A stretch of 64,000 nucleotides of DNA from positions 124,001 through 188,000 of the forward strand of contig DATMFF010000001.1 of NCBI GenBank assembly GCA_035556735.1. The letters run 5' to 3'. Made by a program: the position numbers and the translations under genes. Below, one piece after another: positions 1 to 7,702 of this stretch (position 1 is its first letter; each line of letters starts with the position of its first letter). The stretch is from CANJBX01 sp035556735. Its GTDB lineage: Bacteria > Pseudomonadota > Alphaproteobacteria > Rhizobiales > Xanthobacteraceae. The notes beneath the pieces were generated by a model. It made no database searches. It saw nothing but the letters and a program-made list of their open reading frames with translations, and had not been told where the DNA came from.

Positions 1-355
1 CTTGCTCTCGCCGTTGTCCGGCGATGTTGACCTGCGTGAACCCTACTCCGGAGCCCTTGCGTTGCGGTTAAGCAGATCGACGAAACGAACCCGCCAAACA
101 GCAGCGCGCGCCGTGGTTAACGGCGCGTTGCACGCGCGAACGTCTGGTCCGCCGCTGCGCATAAAGCCTTGAACCACGCTAGATTTCGCTAACCCGCGCG
201 GCGGGAATTGAATGAATTTCGCCACGACATCGCGCCAAATTTTCATCGACGTATTCGGGATTGATTCACCAATTTGCCGTCATCTTCGTCGTGACGTTGT
301 TCGTTCGCGGCCTATGTGATGGTCGTCGGATCCGGTGTGAGTGTGGAGCGTACCG
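1..355. other. Intergenic stretch, no supported gene
   Basis: This 355-base stretch precedes the first pilus-type gene. A 67-codon open frame exists on the minus strand, but its product is Arg/Ala/Pro-rich with no motif, as expected by chance in GC-rich DNA. The stretch probably holds the promoter of the pilus genes and the end of whatever lies to the left, but I cannot point to a convincing promoter. Confidence 0.5.
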
Positions 356-868
356 ATGACGATGAGACGCGCGTTCGCGCGCCGGTTTCCGTTCGCGAGA
401 GCCTCGCTGACGGCCGCGGCAGCAGCCGCCGTGTTGCCAGGCCAGTTGCTGGCCGCGCAGATCGTCAATGTGCATCTCGATCAGGCGCGCATCGAGCGGC
501 TCCCCGACGGCGTCGCCACGATCGTGGTCGGCAACCCGCTCATCGCCGACGTCTCGCTGCAGCAGGGTGGCCTGATGGTCCTGACGGGCAAAGGTTACGG
601 CACGACCAACGTGATCGCGCTCGACCGCAGCGGGAAGGTGCTCTCCGAGCAGTTCGTCCAGGTGCAAGGGCCCGCGGAGAACACGTTGGTGCTCTACCGG
701 GGGATGGACCGGGAAACCTATAGCTGCACGCCGCAATGCGAGCGCCGGATCACGCTCGGCGACGCGCCCGCGTTTTTCGACGCGACGATCGGCCAGGCGG
801 GCGTGCGCAGCACCCGCGCGCAGGGGGCCGGAACTGCCACCACCCAGGGAGCCGCGCCCGCCCGCTGA
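356..868 (+). CDS. Secreted pilus-assembly N-domain protein (CpaC/RcpA N-terminal domain only)
   Basis: The 170-residue product has an Arg-rich N-terminus and a signal peptide ending near an LLAAQ cleavage region. A single domain of the type found at the N-terminus of the Tad/Flp secretin CpaC follows (T2SS/T3SS_pil_N, BON-like). The tell-tale stretches are VVGNPLIADVS and LTGKGYGTTNVIALD. After it come two cysteines (YSCTPQCE), which could form a disulfide in the periplasm. The secretin barrel is absent, so this is a stand-alone accessory N-domain protein, a form known beside tad loci. I chose ATG 356 over the GTG at 341 because GGAG lies seven bases upstream of it. Two TadE-type genes follow, which supports a pilus role. 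Confidence 0.75.
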   Translation: MTMRRAFARRFPFARASLTAAAAAAVLPGQLLAAQIVNVHLDQARIERLPDGVATIVVGNPLIADVSLQQGGLMVLTGKGYGTTNVIALDRSGKVLSEQFVQVQGPAENTLVLYRGMDRETYSCTPQCERRITLGDAPAFFDATIGQAGVRSTRAQGAGTATTQGAAPAR

Positions 869-897
869 CCTGATCAGCGCCGCCGCAGCATGACTAA

Positions 898-915
898 CGA
901 TCGGTGATCCGATCG
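898..915. repeat. Perfect inverted repeat between pilus genes
   Basis: The arms CGATCGG and CCGATCG (898-904 and 909-915) flank TGAT. It lies 29 bases after the stop of the pilus N-domain gene. There is no T-run after it, so it is more likely an mRNA hairpin or an operator than an intrinsic terminator. Confidence 0.5.
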
Positions 916-1008
916 TCGAGAATCGGGCGCATCCGCTAACCGCTGCACAACGACTTTTCGATAAAACGCGCGCATACCACGATCGTTCTCGGGTGGAGAC
1001 TGCGCGGC

Positions 1009-1569
1009 ATGCACTTTGGTCCACGTCGGCTCGGAGCCTGGACGCGCCGCACGCTCGCGCGTCCGCTGCGTCGGTTCGTGCGTCACCGTGGCGGCGCCGT
1101 CGCGATCGAGTTCCCGCTGATCCTCGTTCCGTTCCTGGCTTTCCTTTACGCGATCATGGAGACGGCGCTCGTCTTCTTCGCCAGTCAGGTGCTGGAGACG
1201 GGCGCGCAGGAAGCAGCGCGGCTGGTGCTGACCGGCCAGGCTCAAGGCGGCGGCTTTAACCAATCGACGTTCAAGACCGCCGTGTGCGCGCGCATGACCG
1301 GCTGGCTTGATTGCGCCAACAAGATGTCGGTCGATGTCCGCACGTTCACCAGCTTTTCGTCGGTGGAGATGACCTCGCCGCTCAACGCCAACGGCACCCT
1401 CGCGAGCGGCGGCTACAACCCGGGGGGACCCGGCGACATCGTCGTGGTGCGGCTGAGCTACGAATTTCCGATCGCGATCAAGCTCTGGAACCCGAACCTC
1501 GCCAACATGGCCGGCAACAATCGCCTGATTATCGCCACCGCCGCCTTCCGCAACGAACCCTATAACTGA
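1009..1569 (+). CDS. TadE-family pilus pseudopilin-like protein
   Basis: The product has 186 residues. It has a basic N-terminus (about 1-28), then RHRGGAVAIEFPLILVPFLA leading into one transmembrane helix (about 29-55). This is the prepilin-like GG/AxxxE-F arrangement of TadE/TadG proteins (PF07811), which are cleaved by the prepilin peptidase and act as minor subunits or membrane factors in Tad pilus assembly. The rest is a periplasmic domain with two cysteines (CARMTGWLDC) in its first third. Its stop overlaps the start of the next gene by one base (TGATG), so the two are translationally coupled. Membership of TadE versus TadF/TadG cannot be settled by eye. Confidence 0.85.
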   Translation: MHFGPRRLGAWTRRTLARPLRRFVRHRGGAVAIEFPLILVPFLAFLYAIMETALVFFASQVLETGAQEAARLVLTGQAQGGGFNQSTFKTAVCARMTGWLDCANKMSVDVRTFTSFSSVEMTSPLNANGTLASGGYNPGGPGDIVVVRLSYEFPIAIKLWNPNLANMAGNNRLIIATAAFRNEPYN

Positions 1570-2132
1570 TGCAGACGCCGAGCATGTTCTCCAGCCTCCG
1601 TGCCAGCCGGCTTACCCGATTCGCGCGCGACCGCCGCGGCGTGTCCGCGGTTGAATTCGCGCTCATCGCCCCCCTGCTGGTGGCGATCTACTTCGGCGGC
1701 ATCGAGGTCACCACGGCCGTTGCGGTGGACAGGAAGATGACGCTGGTCGCGCATACTGTGGCCGACCTCGCGGCGCAATCGTCGAAGCTGACCGAGGCTG
1801 AGATCACCGATATCCTCAAGGCCTCCGTCGCGATCAGCGCACCCTATGCGACCAGCAACCTGAAGGTGACCGTCTCGAGCATCGAGATCGATGCCAATGG
1901 CCAGGCCAAGATCAAATGGAGCCGCAGCTACAACGGCACGGCGCACAGCCCTGACAGCGTGCCGCTGCCGGCCGCGCTCAAGGTCCCGAACACATCGCTG
2001 ATCTGGGGCGAAGCCAGCTATGACTACAAGCCGATGTTCGGAACCACGGTGTTCAAGGCCAGCCTCACGCTCGGCGATGCGAACTACATGCGCCCGCGCA
2101 TCAGCTCCATTGTCGAGTGCTGCAACGGCTAG
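1569..2132 (+). CDS. Second TadE/TadG-like pilus assembly protein
   Basis: The product has 187 residues and the same plan as its neighbour. A basic leader is followed by RDRRGVSAVEFALIAPLLVA and one membrane helix (about 25-48), with Glu at the +5-type position, then a periplasmic part of about 135 residues ending in VECCNG. Such paired TadE-like genes are typical of tad/flp loci. The rest of the tad machinery (CpaA-F, TadB/C) is not in the window. The reading frame starts one base before the end of the upstream stop codon, which implies co-translation. Confidence 0.85.
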   Translation: MQTPSMFSSLRASRLTRFARDRRGVSAVEFALIAPLLVAIYFGGIEVTTAVAVDRKMTLVAHTVADLAAQSSKLTEAEITDILKASVAISAPYATSNLKVTVSSIEIDANGQAKIKWSRSYNGTAHSPDSVPLPAALKVPNTSLIWGEASYDYKPMFGTTVFKASLTLGDANYMRPRISSIVECCNG

Positions 2133-2167
2133 GATTCGCGAGCCCGCTCGGGCCAGCCTCCGGACAA

Positions 2168-2623
2168 TCAGGAGGGGATCGGCAGTTCGGTCGTCGACTT
2201 GATCTTCTCCATCGCGAAGCGCGAGGTGACGTTCTTGAGCGGAATCGCCGCGATCAGGCGTTTGTAGAACTCGTCGTAGCCGGCGATGTCCTTGACGACG
2301 ACGCGCAGCATGTAGTCGACGTCGCCCGCCATCCGATAAAACTCCATCACCTCCGGCATGGCGCCCACCACGCTGGCGAACGTCTTGAGCCATTGGTCGG
2401 AGTGGTCTCCCGTCTCCACTGACACGAACACTGTTACACCGAGCCCGAGCTTGTCCTGGTCGAGCACGGCCACGCGCCGCTGGATGACGCCTTCCGCCTC
2501 GAGCCGCTGAATGCGCTTCCAGCACGGCGTCGACGACAGGCCCACGCGGCTGCCGATCTCGGCAACCGAAAGCGAAGCGTCCTTCTGCAGCACGGCAAGA
2601 ATCTTGCGATCGATGGCGTCCAT
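2168..2623 (-). CDS. Lrp/AsnC-family transcriptional regulator
   Basis: The product has 151 residues, the normal Lrp length. An N-terminal winged helix-turn-helix (about 1-60, MDAIDRKILAVLQKDASLSV then GLSSTPCWKRIQRLE) is followed by the RAM/AsnC ligand-binding and oligomerisation domain with the usual G-D-x-D-Y segment (AGDVDYMLRVV). The longer upstream frame is ignored because family members begin at the MDAIDR-like motif. It converges with the pilus genes and diverges from the rhodanese-YeeE operon. Lrp proteins often regulate their divergent neighbour, so control of that sulfur module, or of an amino-acid gene elsewhere, is possible but inferred. Confidence 0.92.
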   Translation of the reverse strand: MDAIDRKILAVLQKDASLSVAEIGSRVGLSSTPCWKRIQRLEAEGVIQRRVAVLDQDKLGLGVTVFVSVETGDHSDQWLKTFASVVGAMPEVMEFYRMAGDVDYMLRVVVKDIAGYDEFYKRLIAAIPLKNVTSRFAMEKIKSTTELPIPS

Positions 2624-2665
2624 GGGCCGTCCGATTGATGAAGCAAAGCGTCTGATTAGGCCTCG

Positions 2666-2693
2666 AATATAGAAATTTTTTCTTCGATGTCCA
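2666..2693 (-). promoter_or_regulatory. Candidate promoter of the Lrp-type regulator
   Basis: Read on the minus strand, TGGACA and TATATT are separated by 16 bases, about 43 bases upstream of the regulator's ATG. The spacer contains a run of A then T (AAAAAATTT), which is also the kind of AT-rich tract Lrp proteins bind. This fits autoregulation, but no symmetrical Lrp box can be proven by eye. Confidence 0.45.
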
Positions 2694-2796
2694 GCTTCCG
2701 CCCAGCCCCATAGAATAAATTTGTCGTTCGGAGGCTCGCCTCCCGGCACCCCTGCCCCTATGTTAACGCCTCGGACGGACAGGACGATTCTTCACG

Positions 2797-3780
2797 ATGC
2801 GATGCGCGATCCAGATTGCCCGCGCGGCCATCCGCGCGGTCGGTGTCCTCCTGCTGCTGGCGACGGGCGCGCCGGCGCAGGACGTCGCACGGACGGATCC
2901 GCTGGTCTCGGTCGAATGGCTCCAGGCGCACCTGCGCGCACCCGGGCTGGTCGTGCTCGACATCCGCTCGGCCATCGACGGCGGCAGCGCCGAGACCTAT
3001 GCGCAGGGACACATTCCGGGCGCGATCCATAGCGACTACGACAAGGCGGGGTGGCGCGCGACAAGGAACGGGCTGCCCTACATGCTTCCCGGCATCGCCC
3101 AGCTCGAGAAGCTCATCGGGGAGCTCGGCATCGACGAGACCAATGACGTGGTCGTCGTGCCGGCGGGCGTGAGCGCGACCGATTTCGGATCCGCGGCGCG
3201 GACATATTGGACGCTGAAGGTCGCGGGCGTGCGCAAGGTGTCCATTCTCGATGGCGGCAGCGCTGCCTGGACTGCCGCCAAGCTCCCGCTCGAGAGCGGC
3301 GTGAACACGCTGTCACCCACGATTTTCGAAGCGAACCTCGACCGGAGCCTGATTGCGGAGGCCGCCGATGTGGAGCACATCATCGCAACCGGCGCCGGCA
3401 CACTCGTCGATGCACGCCCGCCGCCCTTCTTCCAGGGCAAGGTGAAGGCGGATGCCGCCCAGGCCTACGGCCATATCCCCGGCGCGCTCAACATCGACAG
3501 CACTGCATTCTACGACGAGACCATCAACCGGCTGCGGCCGAAGGCTGAGCTCGCCGCTGTCGCGGCACGCATCCCGCCGCGCGGACCTGTCGTGAGCTAT
3601 TGCAACACGGGCCACTGGTCGGCGACCGACTGGTTCGTGCTCGCGGAGCTCCTCGGCCGCAAGGATGTGAAGGTCTATTACGGCTCGATGGTCGACTGGG
3701 TGTCGGTGCCGAGCCGGCCGGTTGCCTCGTCTCGCACCAAATGGGACGACATCAAGAAGTTCTTCGGCAAAGGCTCATGA
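2797..3780 (+). CDS. Exported double-rhodanese sulfurtransferase
   Basis: The product has 327 residues with a signal peptide (about 1-28, ending APAQ), so it should be periplasmic. Two rhodanese domains follow: about 35-165 and 180-305. The second has the active-site cysteine C269 in CNTGHWS. The first lacks it (the loop reads VVPAGVSATD), as in classical tandem rhodaneses where one domain is catalytically dead. Thiosulfate:cyanide sulfurtransferases of this kind move sulfane sulfur from thiosulfate to a thiol acceptor. Its stop overlaps the start of a YeeE/YedE transporter gene (ATGA), so the pair probably handles thiosulfate or sulfane sulfur together. The exact donor and acceptor are unknown. 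Confidence 0.88.
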   Translation: MRCAIQIARAAIRAVGVLLLLATGAPAQDVARTDPLVSVEWLQAHLRAPGLVVLDIRSAIDGGSAETYAQGHIPGAIHSDYDKAGWRATRNGLPYMLPGIAQLEKLIGELGIDETNDVVVVPAGVSATDFGSAARTYWTLKVAGVRKVSILDGGSAAWTAAKLPLESGVNTLSPTIFEANLDRSLIAEAADVEHIIATGAGTLVDARPPPFFQGKVKADAAQAYGHIPGALNIDSTAFYDETINRLRPKAELAAVAARIPPRGPVVSYCNTGHWSATDWFVLAELLGRKDVKVYYGSMVDWVSVPSRPVASSRTKWDDIKKFFGKGS

Positions 3781-4925
3781 TGACCATCGCTGCGACGACG
3801 ACTCTCGCGCCGGCCACCGCCCGCAGGGACTGGCTGTTCCTCACGGGTGCCGTACTGGCCACCGCCCTGCTGGTGGCGCTCGTGCTGATCGACGGACAGC
3901 CGGCATCCGCCGCACTGCTCGTGCTGGGGTTCGGGCTCGGCGCCGCTTTCCTCAAGGCGGAGTTCAGCTTTACGGCATCGTGGCGACGCTTTCTGGTGCA
4001 CGGCGAGGCGGGCGGCCTGCTCGTGATCCTGCTGCTGATCGCGCTGACCGCGGTGGCGGTGGTGCCGGTGGCGGCGAGCTGGCCGCACTACGGCGGATCG
4101 ATCGCACCGCTTGGCCCCTCCCTGGTGATTGGCGCGTTCGTGTTCGGCGTCGGCATGCAACTCGCCAACGGCTGCGGCTCCGGCACGCTCTATACGGTCG
4201 GCGGCGGCTCGGGCCGCATGCTCATCACCCTGGCGTGCTTCATCGTGGGTAGCGTGCTGGGCAGCATGTCGCTGCCGCCATTCCTGCGGATGGGCGGCCT
4301 CGATCCGGTGCTCGCGAGCGACTATTTCGGTCCTTGGGGCGGGCTCGCGGTCACCTTGGCCAGCATCGCGGCCGTGGCGCTCGTCATCGTCGTCATCGCG
4401 CGGCGGCGCGGCGCCCCGCTCTCGACGCGCGGCTCGTTCATCGCGGGCGCACTGGTAATCGCCGCGCTGATGATCGGCGTGTTCTTCGCCGGCGGGCATC
4501 CCTGGAGCGTCACGTTCGGTTACACGGTGTGGGGCGGCAAGCTCGCCATGCTCGCAGGCGCGGACCTGTCGCAGTTCGAGTTCTGGCAATGGCCGGGACC
4601 CAAGCATGCGCTCTCGGACTCGCTGCTGGGCGACACCGCGAGCCTCACCAACCTCGGCATGATCTTCGGCGCCATGGCAGCGGCGGCGTTTTCCGCGCCC
4701 TTCGCGCACAGGCCGTGGCCTCCCTTGCGCTCTTTGGCTGCGGCCGCGATCGGCGGGATGTTGATGGGCTGGGGCGCACGGCTCGGATTCGGCTGCAACA
4801 TCGGCGCGTTCGTCGGCGGCGTCGCCTCGGGCTCCCTGCACGGCTGGATCTGGTTCCTCGCCGCGCTCGGCGGCTGCACGATCGGGATCAAGTGCCGCCC
4901 GTGGTTCGGACTGTCGCGGGATTGA
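3777..4925 (+). CDS. YeeE/YedE-family (TsuA-like) sulfur-compound transporter
   Basis: The product has 382 residues and about ten hydrophobic helices. It carries the duplicated family signature: NGCGSGTLYTVGGGSGRM near residue 130, and GFGCNIGAFVGGVASGSLHG near 340. These cysteine-containing half-repeats line the thiosulfate path in TsuA/YeeE (PF04143). A further CTIGIKCRPWFG lies at the C-terminus. The start is the ATG that overlaps the rhodanese stop (3777; a second ATG at 3780 is equally possible). Genetic linkage to a periplasmic sulfurtransferase supports import of thiosulfate or sulfane sulfur. It could also serve selenium or another sulfur species. Confidence 0.88.
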   Translation: MMTIAATTTLAPATARRDWLFLTGAVLATALLVALVLIDGQPASAALLVLGFGLGAAFLKAEFSFTASWRRFLVHGEAGGLLVILLLIALTAVAVVPVAASWPHYGGSIAPLGPSLVIGAFVFGVGMQLANGCGSGTLYTVGGGSGRMLITLACFIVGSVLGSMSLPPFLRMGGLDPVLASDYFGPWGGLAVTLASIAAVALVIVVIARRRGAPLSTRGSFIAGALVIAALMIGVFFAGGHPWSVTFGYTVWGGKLAMLAGADLSQFEFWQWPGPKHALSDSLLGDTASLTNLGMIFGAMAAAAFSAPFAHRPWPPLRSLAAAAIGGMLMGWGARLGFGCNIGAFVGGVASGSLHGWIWFLAALGGCTIGIKCRPWFGLSRD

Positions 4926-4929
4926 TACG

Positions 4930-5082
4930 ATGCGCCTCGTCTACGTGATCGTCTTTCTTGTCGGCGTCGCAGCGATCCTGTCCGACCACCTCACGTCGCC
5001 CTCGATCGGCCGCGCGATCTCGCCGCAGGATTTCGCCGGCGCCTGCGCGCCGTGCGGCGCGCCCTGCCCTTCGAAGAAATAG
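4930..5082 (+). CDS. Small membrane/secreted Cys-rich peptide
   Basis: A 50-codon frame begins only four bases after the YeeE stop. Its product starts MRLVYVIVFLVGVAAILSDH, a hydrophobic helix or uncleaved signal sequence. It ends with three closely spaced cysteines in ACAPCGAPCPSKK. The short length hides it from usual gene callers. Position and Cys content suggest a membrane-anchored sulfur carrier or partner for the upstream rhodanese and transporter, but that is inference; I recognise no family. No strong ribosome-binding site is seen (translation could be coupled to the upstream gene), which keeps confidence moderate. Confidence 0.55.
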   Translation: MRLVYVIVFLVGVAAILSDHLTSPSIGRAISPQDFAGACAPCGAPCPSKK

Positions 5083-5140
5083 AGCACAATCCCAAAGAGG
5101 GCTGCAGGTCCGGAACGGATCCTGCTCCAACGACCGAGCT

Positions 5141-6058
5141 TTAGTGGGCGCGGGCCAGAACCGCTTCGACCTCGTCGCGAGTGGGAGCGGTGGAACTGCC
5201 GCCGAACCGCGTCACCTTGACCGCCGAGGCGGCGGCCGCGAAGCGCAGCGTATCGGGCAAGCTGCGGCCCTCCATCAGCGCAAGCGCGAAGGCGCCATGG
5301 AACACGTCACCGGCGCCGAGCGTATCGACCGCTTTCACCTTGAACGCCGGCACCGCGTGCACTTCTCCGCCGTCGCACCAGAGCACGTCGTTGGCGCCGT
5401 CGGTGACCGCGACGAACCCGCCGCACTCTTCCTGCACGTGCTGGATGGCGTTGGCCGCGTTGCGCCCACGGACGGTGCCGCGCAGGCTTTCGCCCGAGAA
5501 GATGACATGGGTGGCCATGGCGAGCAGCGGGTCGTTCAGGCGCGTCGCCTTGTCGGCGTCGAGCACGATGGGAATCTCGCGGCGGCTCGCCTCCTCACAC
5601 AATGGCGTCACGAAATTCGGCCGTCGGTTGTCGATGAGGAGCGCGTCCGCATCCGCCACCAGCGCGCCGACGTCGACGGGACCGGCCGCGAGCAGCCGCG
5701 CGTCGGTGTAGGTCGCGATCGTGCGCGCACCCTCGTCGTCGACGAGAATCGCCGAGATCGCGGAGCGCCCGCCGGCAATCTGCACGCAGCCGCGGGTGTC
5801 GACGTGCTCGCGCTCGAGATTGGCCAGCGTGCGCGCGCCGATGTCGTCATCGCCGAGCGGGCCGGCAAAGCTTACACGACCGCCGAGGCGCGCGATGGCG
5901 ACCGCGGCATTGGCGGCGCAACCGCCCCCCACCGCCACGAAATCCTTCGCATCAACCTTGGTGTCGACCGGCGGAACCTGGGGCACGCGCCAGACTTCGT
6001 CCAGCACGACGATGCCCGAGCAGAGAATACGCGGACCGCTGCGTTCAGCCGGCAATGC
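5141..6058 (-). CDS. PfkB-family carbohydrate kinase
   Basis: The product has 305 residues. It shows the ribokinase/PfkB signatures: the N-terminal glycine-rich GGGCAANAAVAIARLG, and the C-terminal DTLGAGDVFHGAFA, whose Asp is the catalytic base and whose GAGD forms the anion hole. The sugar substrate cannot be told from sequence alone. I place the start at a TTG (6056-6058) because GAGGGAG sits six bases upstream and the product then begins just before the first beta strand (RILCSGIVVLDE). Translation would then start 14 bases inside the end of nudC, giving a coupled nudC-kinase pair. Confidence 0.85.
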   Translation of the reverse strand, partial: ALPAERSGPRILCSGIVVLDEVWRVPQVPPVDTKVDAKDFVAVGGGCAANAAVAIARLGGRVSFAGPLGDDDIGARTLANLEREHVDTRGCVQIAGGRSAISAILVDDEGARTIATYTDARLLAAGPVDVGALVADADALLIDNRRPNFVTPLCEEASRREIPIVLDADKATRLNDPLLAMATHVIFSGESLRGTVRGRNAANAIQHVQEECGGFVAVTDGANDVLWCDGGEVHAVPAFKVKAVDTLGAGDVFHGAFALALMEGRSLPDTLRFAAAASAVKVTRFGGSSTAPTRDEVEAVLARAH

Positions 6059-6980
6059 TCGCTCCCTCGACCCAGGCACGGATGATGTGGTGCGCGATGG
6101 CGATCGGCGGAGGCGTGGAGAGACCCTGTGCATGCTGACGCGACAGCATGGCGGCCGCTTCCTCGCGCGCGAACCAGCGCGCGTCCTCAAGTTCCGTCTT
6201 GTCGACCGTGATGTCGAACGTCAGCGCCTGCGCGTGACAGCCGATCATCAGCGACATGGGAAACGGCCAGGGCTGCGACGCGAAATAACGCACATTGCCG
6301 CAGCGGATTCCGGCCTCCTCAAAGGTCTCGCGCCGAACCGCGTCCTCGATCGTCTCGCCCGGCTCGATGAAGCCGGCGAGACATGACCACATGCCCGTGC
6401 CGAAGCGCGCCTGACGGCCAAGCAGGCAGCGGTCGCCGTCCGTCGCCAGCATGATCGCGACGGGATCGGTACGCGGGAAATGCTGAGCTTGACAGGACGG
6501 ACAGTCGCGCCGCCAACCCGCGTCGATCATGACGGTCGGCGCCCCGCAGTTGGCGCAGAAGCGATGCCGTACATGCCAAGCGAGCAGCGCTTTGGCCTGC
6601 GCCAACGCGGCCAGATGGCCGCCGTCGACGAGCCCCTGCACCGCGATCGACCGCAGATCGATGACAAAGTAACGCCCCGTGGCTTTCAGCGGCTCGACTG
6701 CCGCCGCCTCAATCGAAACGCCGTAGGTGGCCACCCCGTTCCGCACTCCAAGGAACACGCTTTCCCCGGCGGCCCCCAATGCACGCGCGTCAGAAAGCGC
6801 GAACAGCGGATCCATCGCCGCGCCGATCTTCTTGAGAACGACGGCCTCGCCGACCAGGGCGTACGCCTCGGCGCCCGCTTCCAACGCCGCCCCCTCGTTG
6901 CGCCGATGTGCCGCGCGATCGATGCTGGCGGCGGCGTAGGCGAGGCTCGGTGGCGGACCGAGGTTGAATCGAGTGCTCAT
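6045..6980 (-). CDS. nudC: NAD(H) diphosphatase NudC (Nudix)
   Basis: The product has 311 residues. A four-cysteine zinc ribbon (FCANCG ... CPSCQ) precedes the Nudix box GFIEPGETIEDAVRRETFEE, which fits GX5EX7REUXEEXGU. The NudC-specific SQPWPFPMS motif lies just after it. NudC hydrolyses NADH/NAD to NMN and AMP and can remove NAD caps from RNA. The start is set at the ATG giving MSTRFNLG; a longer upstream frame has no family support. The kinase gene follows with a short overlap. Confidence 0.93.
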   Translation of the reverse strand: MSTRFNLGPPPSLAYAAASIDRAAHRRNEGAALEAGAEAYALVGEAVVLKKIGAAMDPLFALSDARALGAAGESVFLGVRNGVATYGVSIEAAAVEPLKATGRYFVIDLRSIAVQGLVDGGHLAALAQAKALLAWHVRHRFCANCGAPTVMIDAGWRRDCPSCQAQHFPRTDPVAIMLATDGDRCLLGRQARFGTGMWSCLAGFIEPGETIEDAVRRETFEEAGIRCGNVRYFASQPWPFPMSLMIGCHAQALTFDITVDKTELEDARWFAREEAAAMLSRQHAQGLSTPPPIAIAHHIIRAWVEGASIAG

Positions 6981-7055
6981 GCATGGAACTCCGCGGAGAG
7001 GGCGCGAAGCTGGCACGCCCAACCCGCGCGCGCAACGTCCCGGATGGACTGATCG

Positions 7056-7469
7056 CTAGCGCAACCCGATGGCGGCCCGGAGCGCCAAGGCGAGCCGCTC
7101 CATTTCGCCGGCATCATAGACGCGCGCCGGCACAGCGCCCCAGACAGGCTTTGGCCAGGCGGCATCATCCCGGCGGCGGGCAACGACGTGAAGGTGCAAT
7201 TGCGGCACCATGTTGCCGATGGCGGCCACATTGAGCTTGTCGCAGGGGACGGCGGTCATCAGCGCACGCGAAGCCTGCGCGATCTCGCGCGTCAGCTGCG
7301 CCTGTTCGGCCTCGTCGAGATCGATGATCTCGGTCGCGCCCGGCCGGCGCGGCACCAGCACGAGCCAGGGATAGTTCGCGTCCCGGCTGAGCAGAACGCG
7401 CGACAGCGGCAAGTCGCCAAGGACGAGCCCATCTCGCGCCAGCGTGGGATGAAGCTGCCAATCCTGCAT
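7056..7469 (-). CDS. HIT-domain protein
   Basis: The product has 137 residues and the HIT fold signature near the C-terminus (PQLHLHVVARR). The canonical histidine triad HxHxH reads QLHLH here, so the first histidine is Gln while the middle (nucleophilic) and third are kept. HIT proteins hydrolyse or transfer nucleotidyl groups. The true activity of this branch is unknown. The start is the ATG giving MQDWQLHP. It diverges from the SRP RNA gene and lies upstream of nudC on the same strand, separated by 75 bases. Confidence 0.85.
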   Translation of the reverse strand: MQDWQLHPTLARDGLVLGDLPLSRVLLSRDANYPWLVLVPRRPGATEIIDLDEAEQAQLTREIAQASRALMTAVPCDKLNVAAIGNMVPQLHLHVVARRRDDAAWPKPVWGAVPARVYDAGEMERLALALRAAIGLR

Positions 7470-7536
7470 GCCCGAGTCCCTTGAAAGCCCATTCGTGTGC
7501 TCACGTCCGGCGTGCCGAAGCGCCCGCCGGACGTGC

Positions 7537-7565
7537 TTGCATTCGCATTCCGTTCCGCCGATATA
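7537..7565 (+). promoter_or_regulatory. Candidate promoter of the SRP RNA gene
   Basis: TTGCAT (7537-7542) and GATATA (7560-7565) are separated by 17 bases. The expected start point, about 6-7 bases further on, falls on the first base of the SRP RNA stem (around 7571). That agreement is the main support. Confidence 0.55.
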
Positions 7566-7570
7566 GGGGT

Positions 7571-7667
7571 GGGAGGTTGGCGGTGGACGAGCCACTCGCC
7601 AACCGGGTCAGGTCCGGAAGGAAGCAGCCCTAACGAGCTCCGGTTCGGGTCGCTCGTCAGCCTCCCA
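7571..7667 (+). ncRNA. ffs: Signal recognition particle RNA (small bacterial 4.5S type)
   Basis: The segment contains the universally conserved SRP helix 8 core GGTCAGGTCCGGAAGGAAGC followed by AGCCCTAA. The ends pair as one long hairpin: GTGGGAGG at the left with CCTCCCAC at the right. With Ffh this RNA targets membrane proteins to the Sec machinery. Length (about 97 bases) and position directly upstream of dnaX match many alphaproteobacteria. The ends are estimated from base pairing and could be off by a few bases. Confidence 0.95.
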
Positions 7668-7702
7668 CCCTATTCCAAAAAAGCCGCGCGTTCCGAACAT
7701 CC

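Noticed and set aside
43..246. 67-codon minus-strand frame at the left edge
   Set aside because: Arg/Ala-rich, no motif, no ribosome site, no context; expected by chance at this GC content.
2733..2747. GGAGG-CTCG-CCTCC hairpin upstream of the exported rhodanese gene
   Set aside because: Short GC-rich stem without T-run; such stems are common by chance here and it is too weak to call a terminator or riboswitch.
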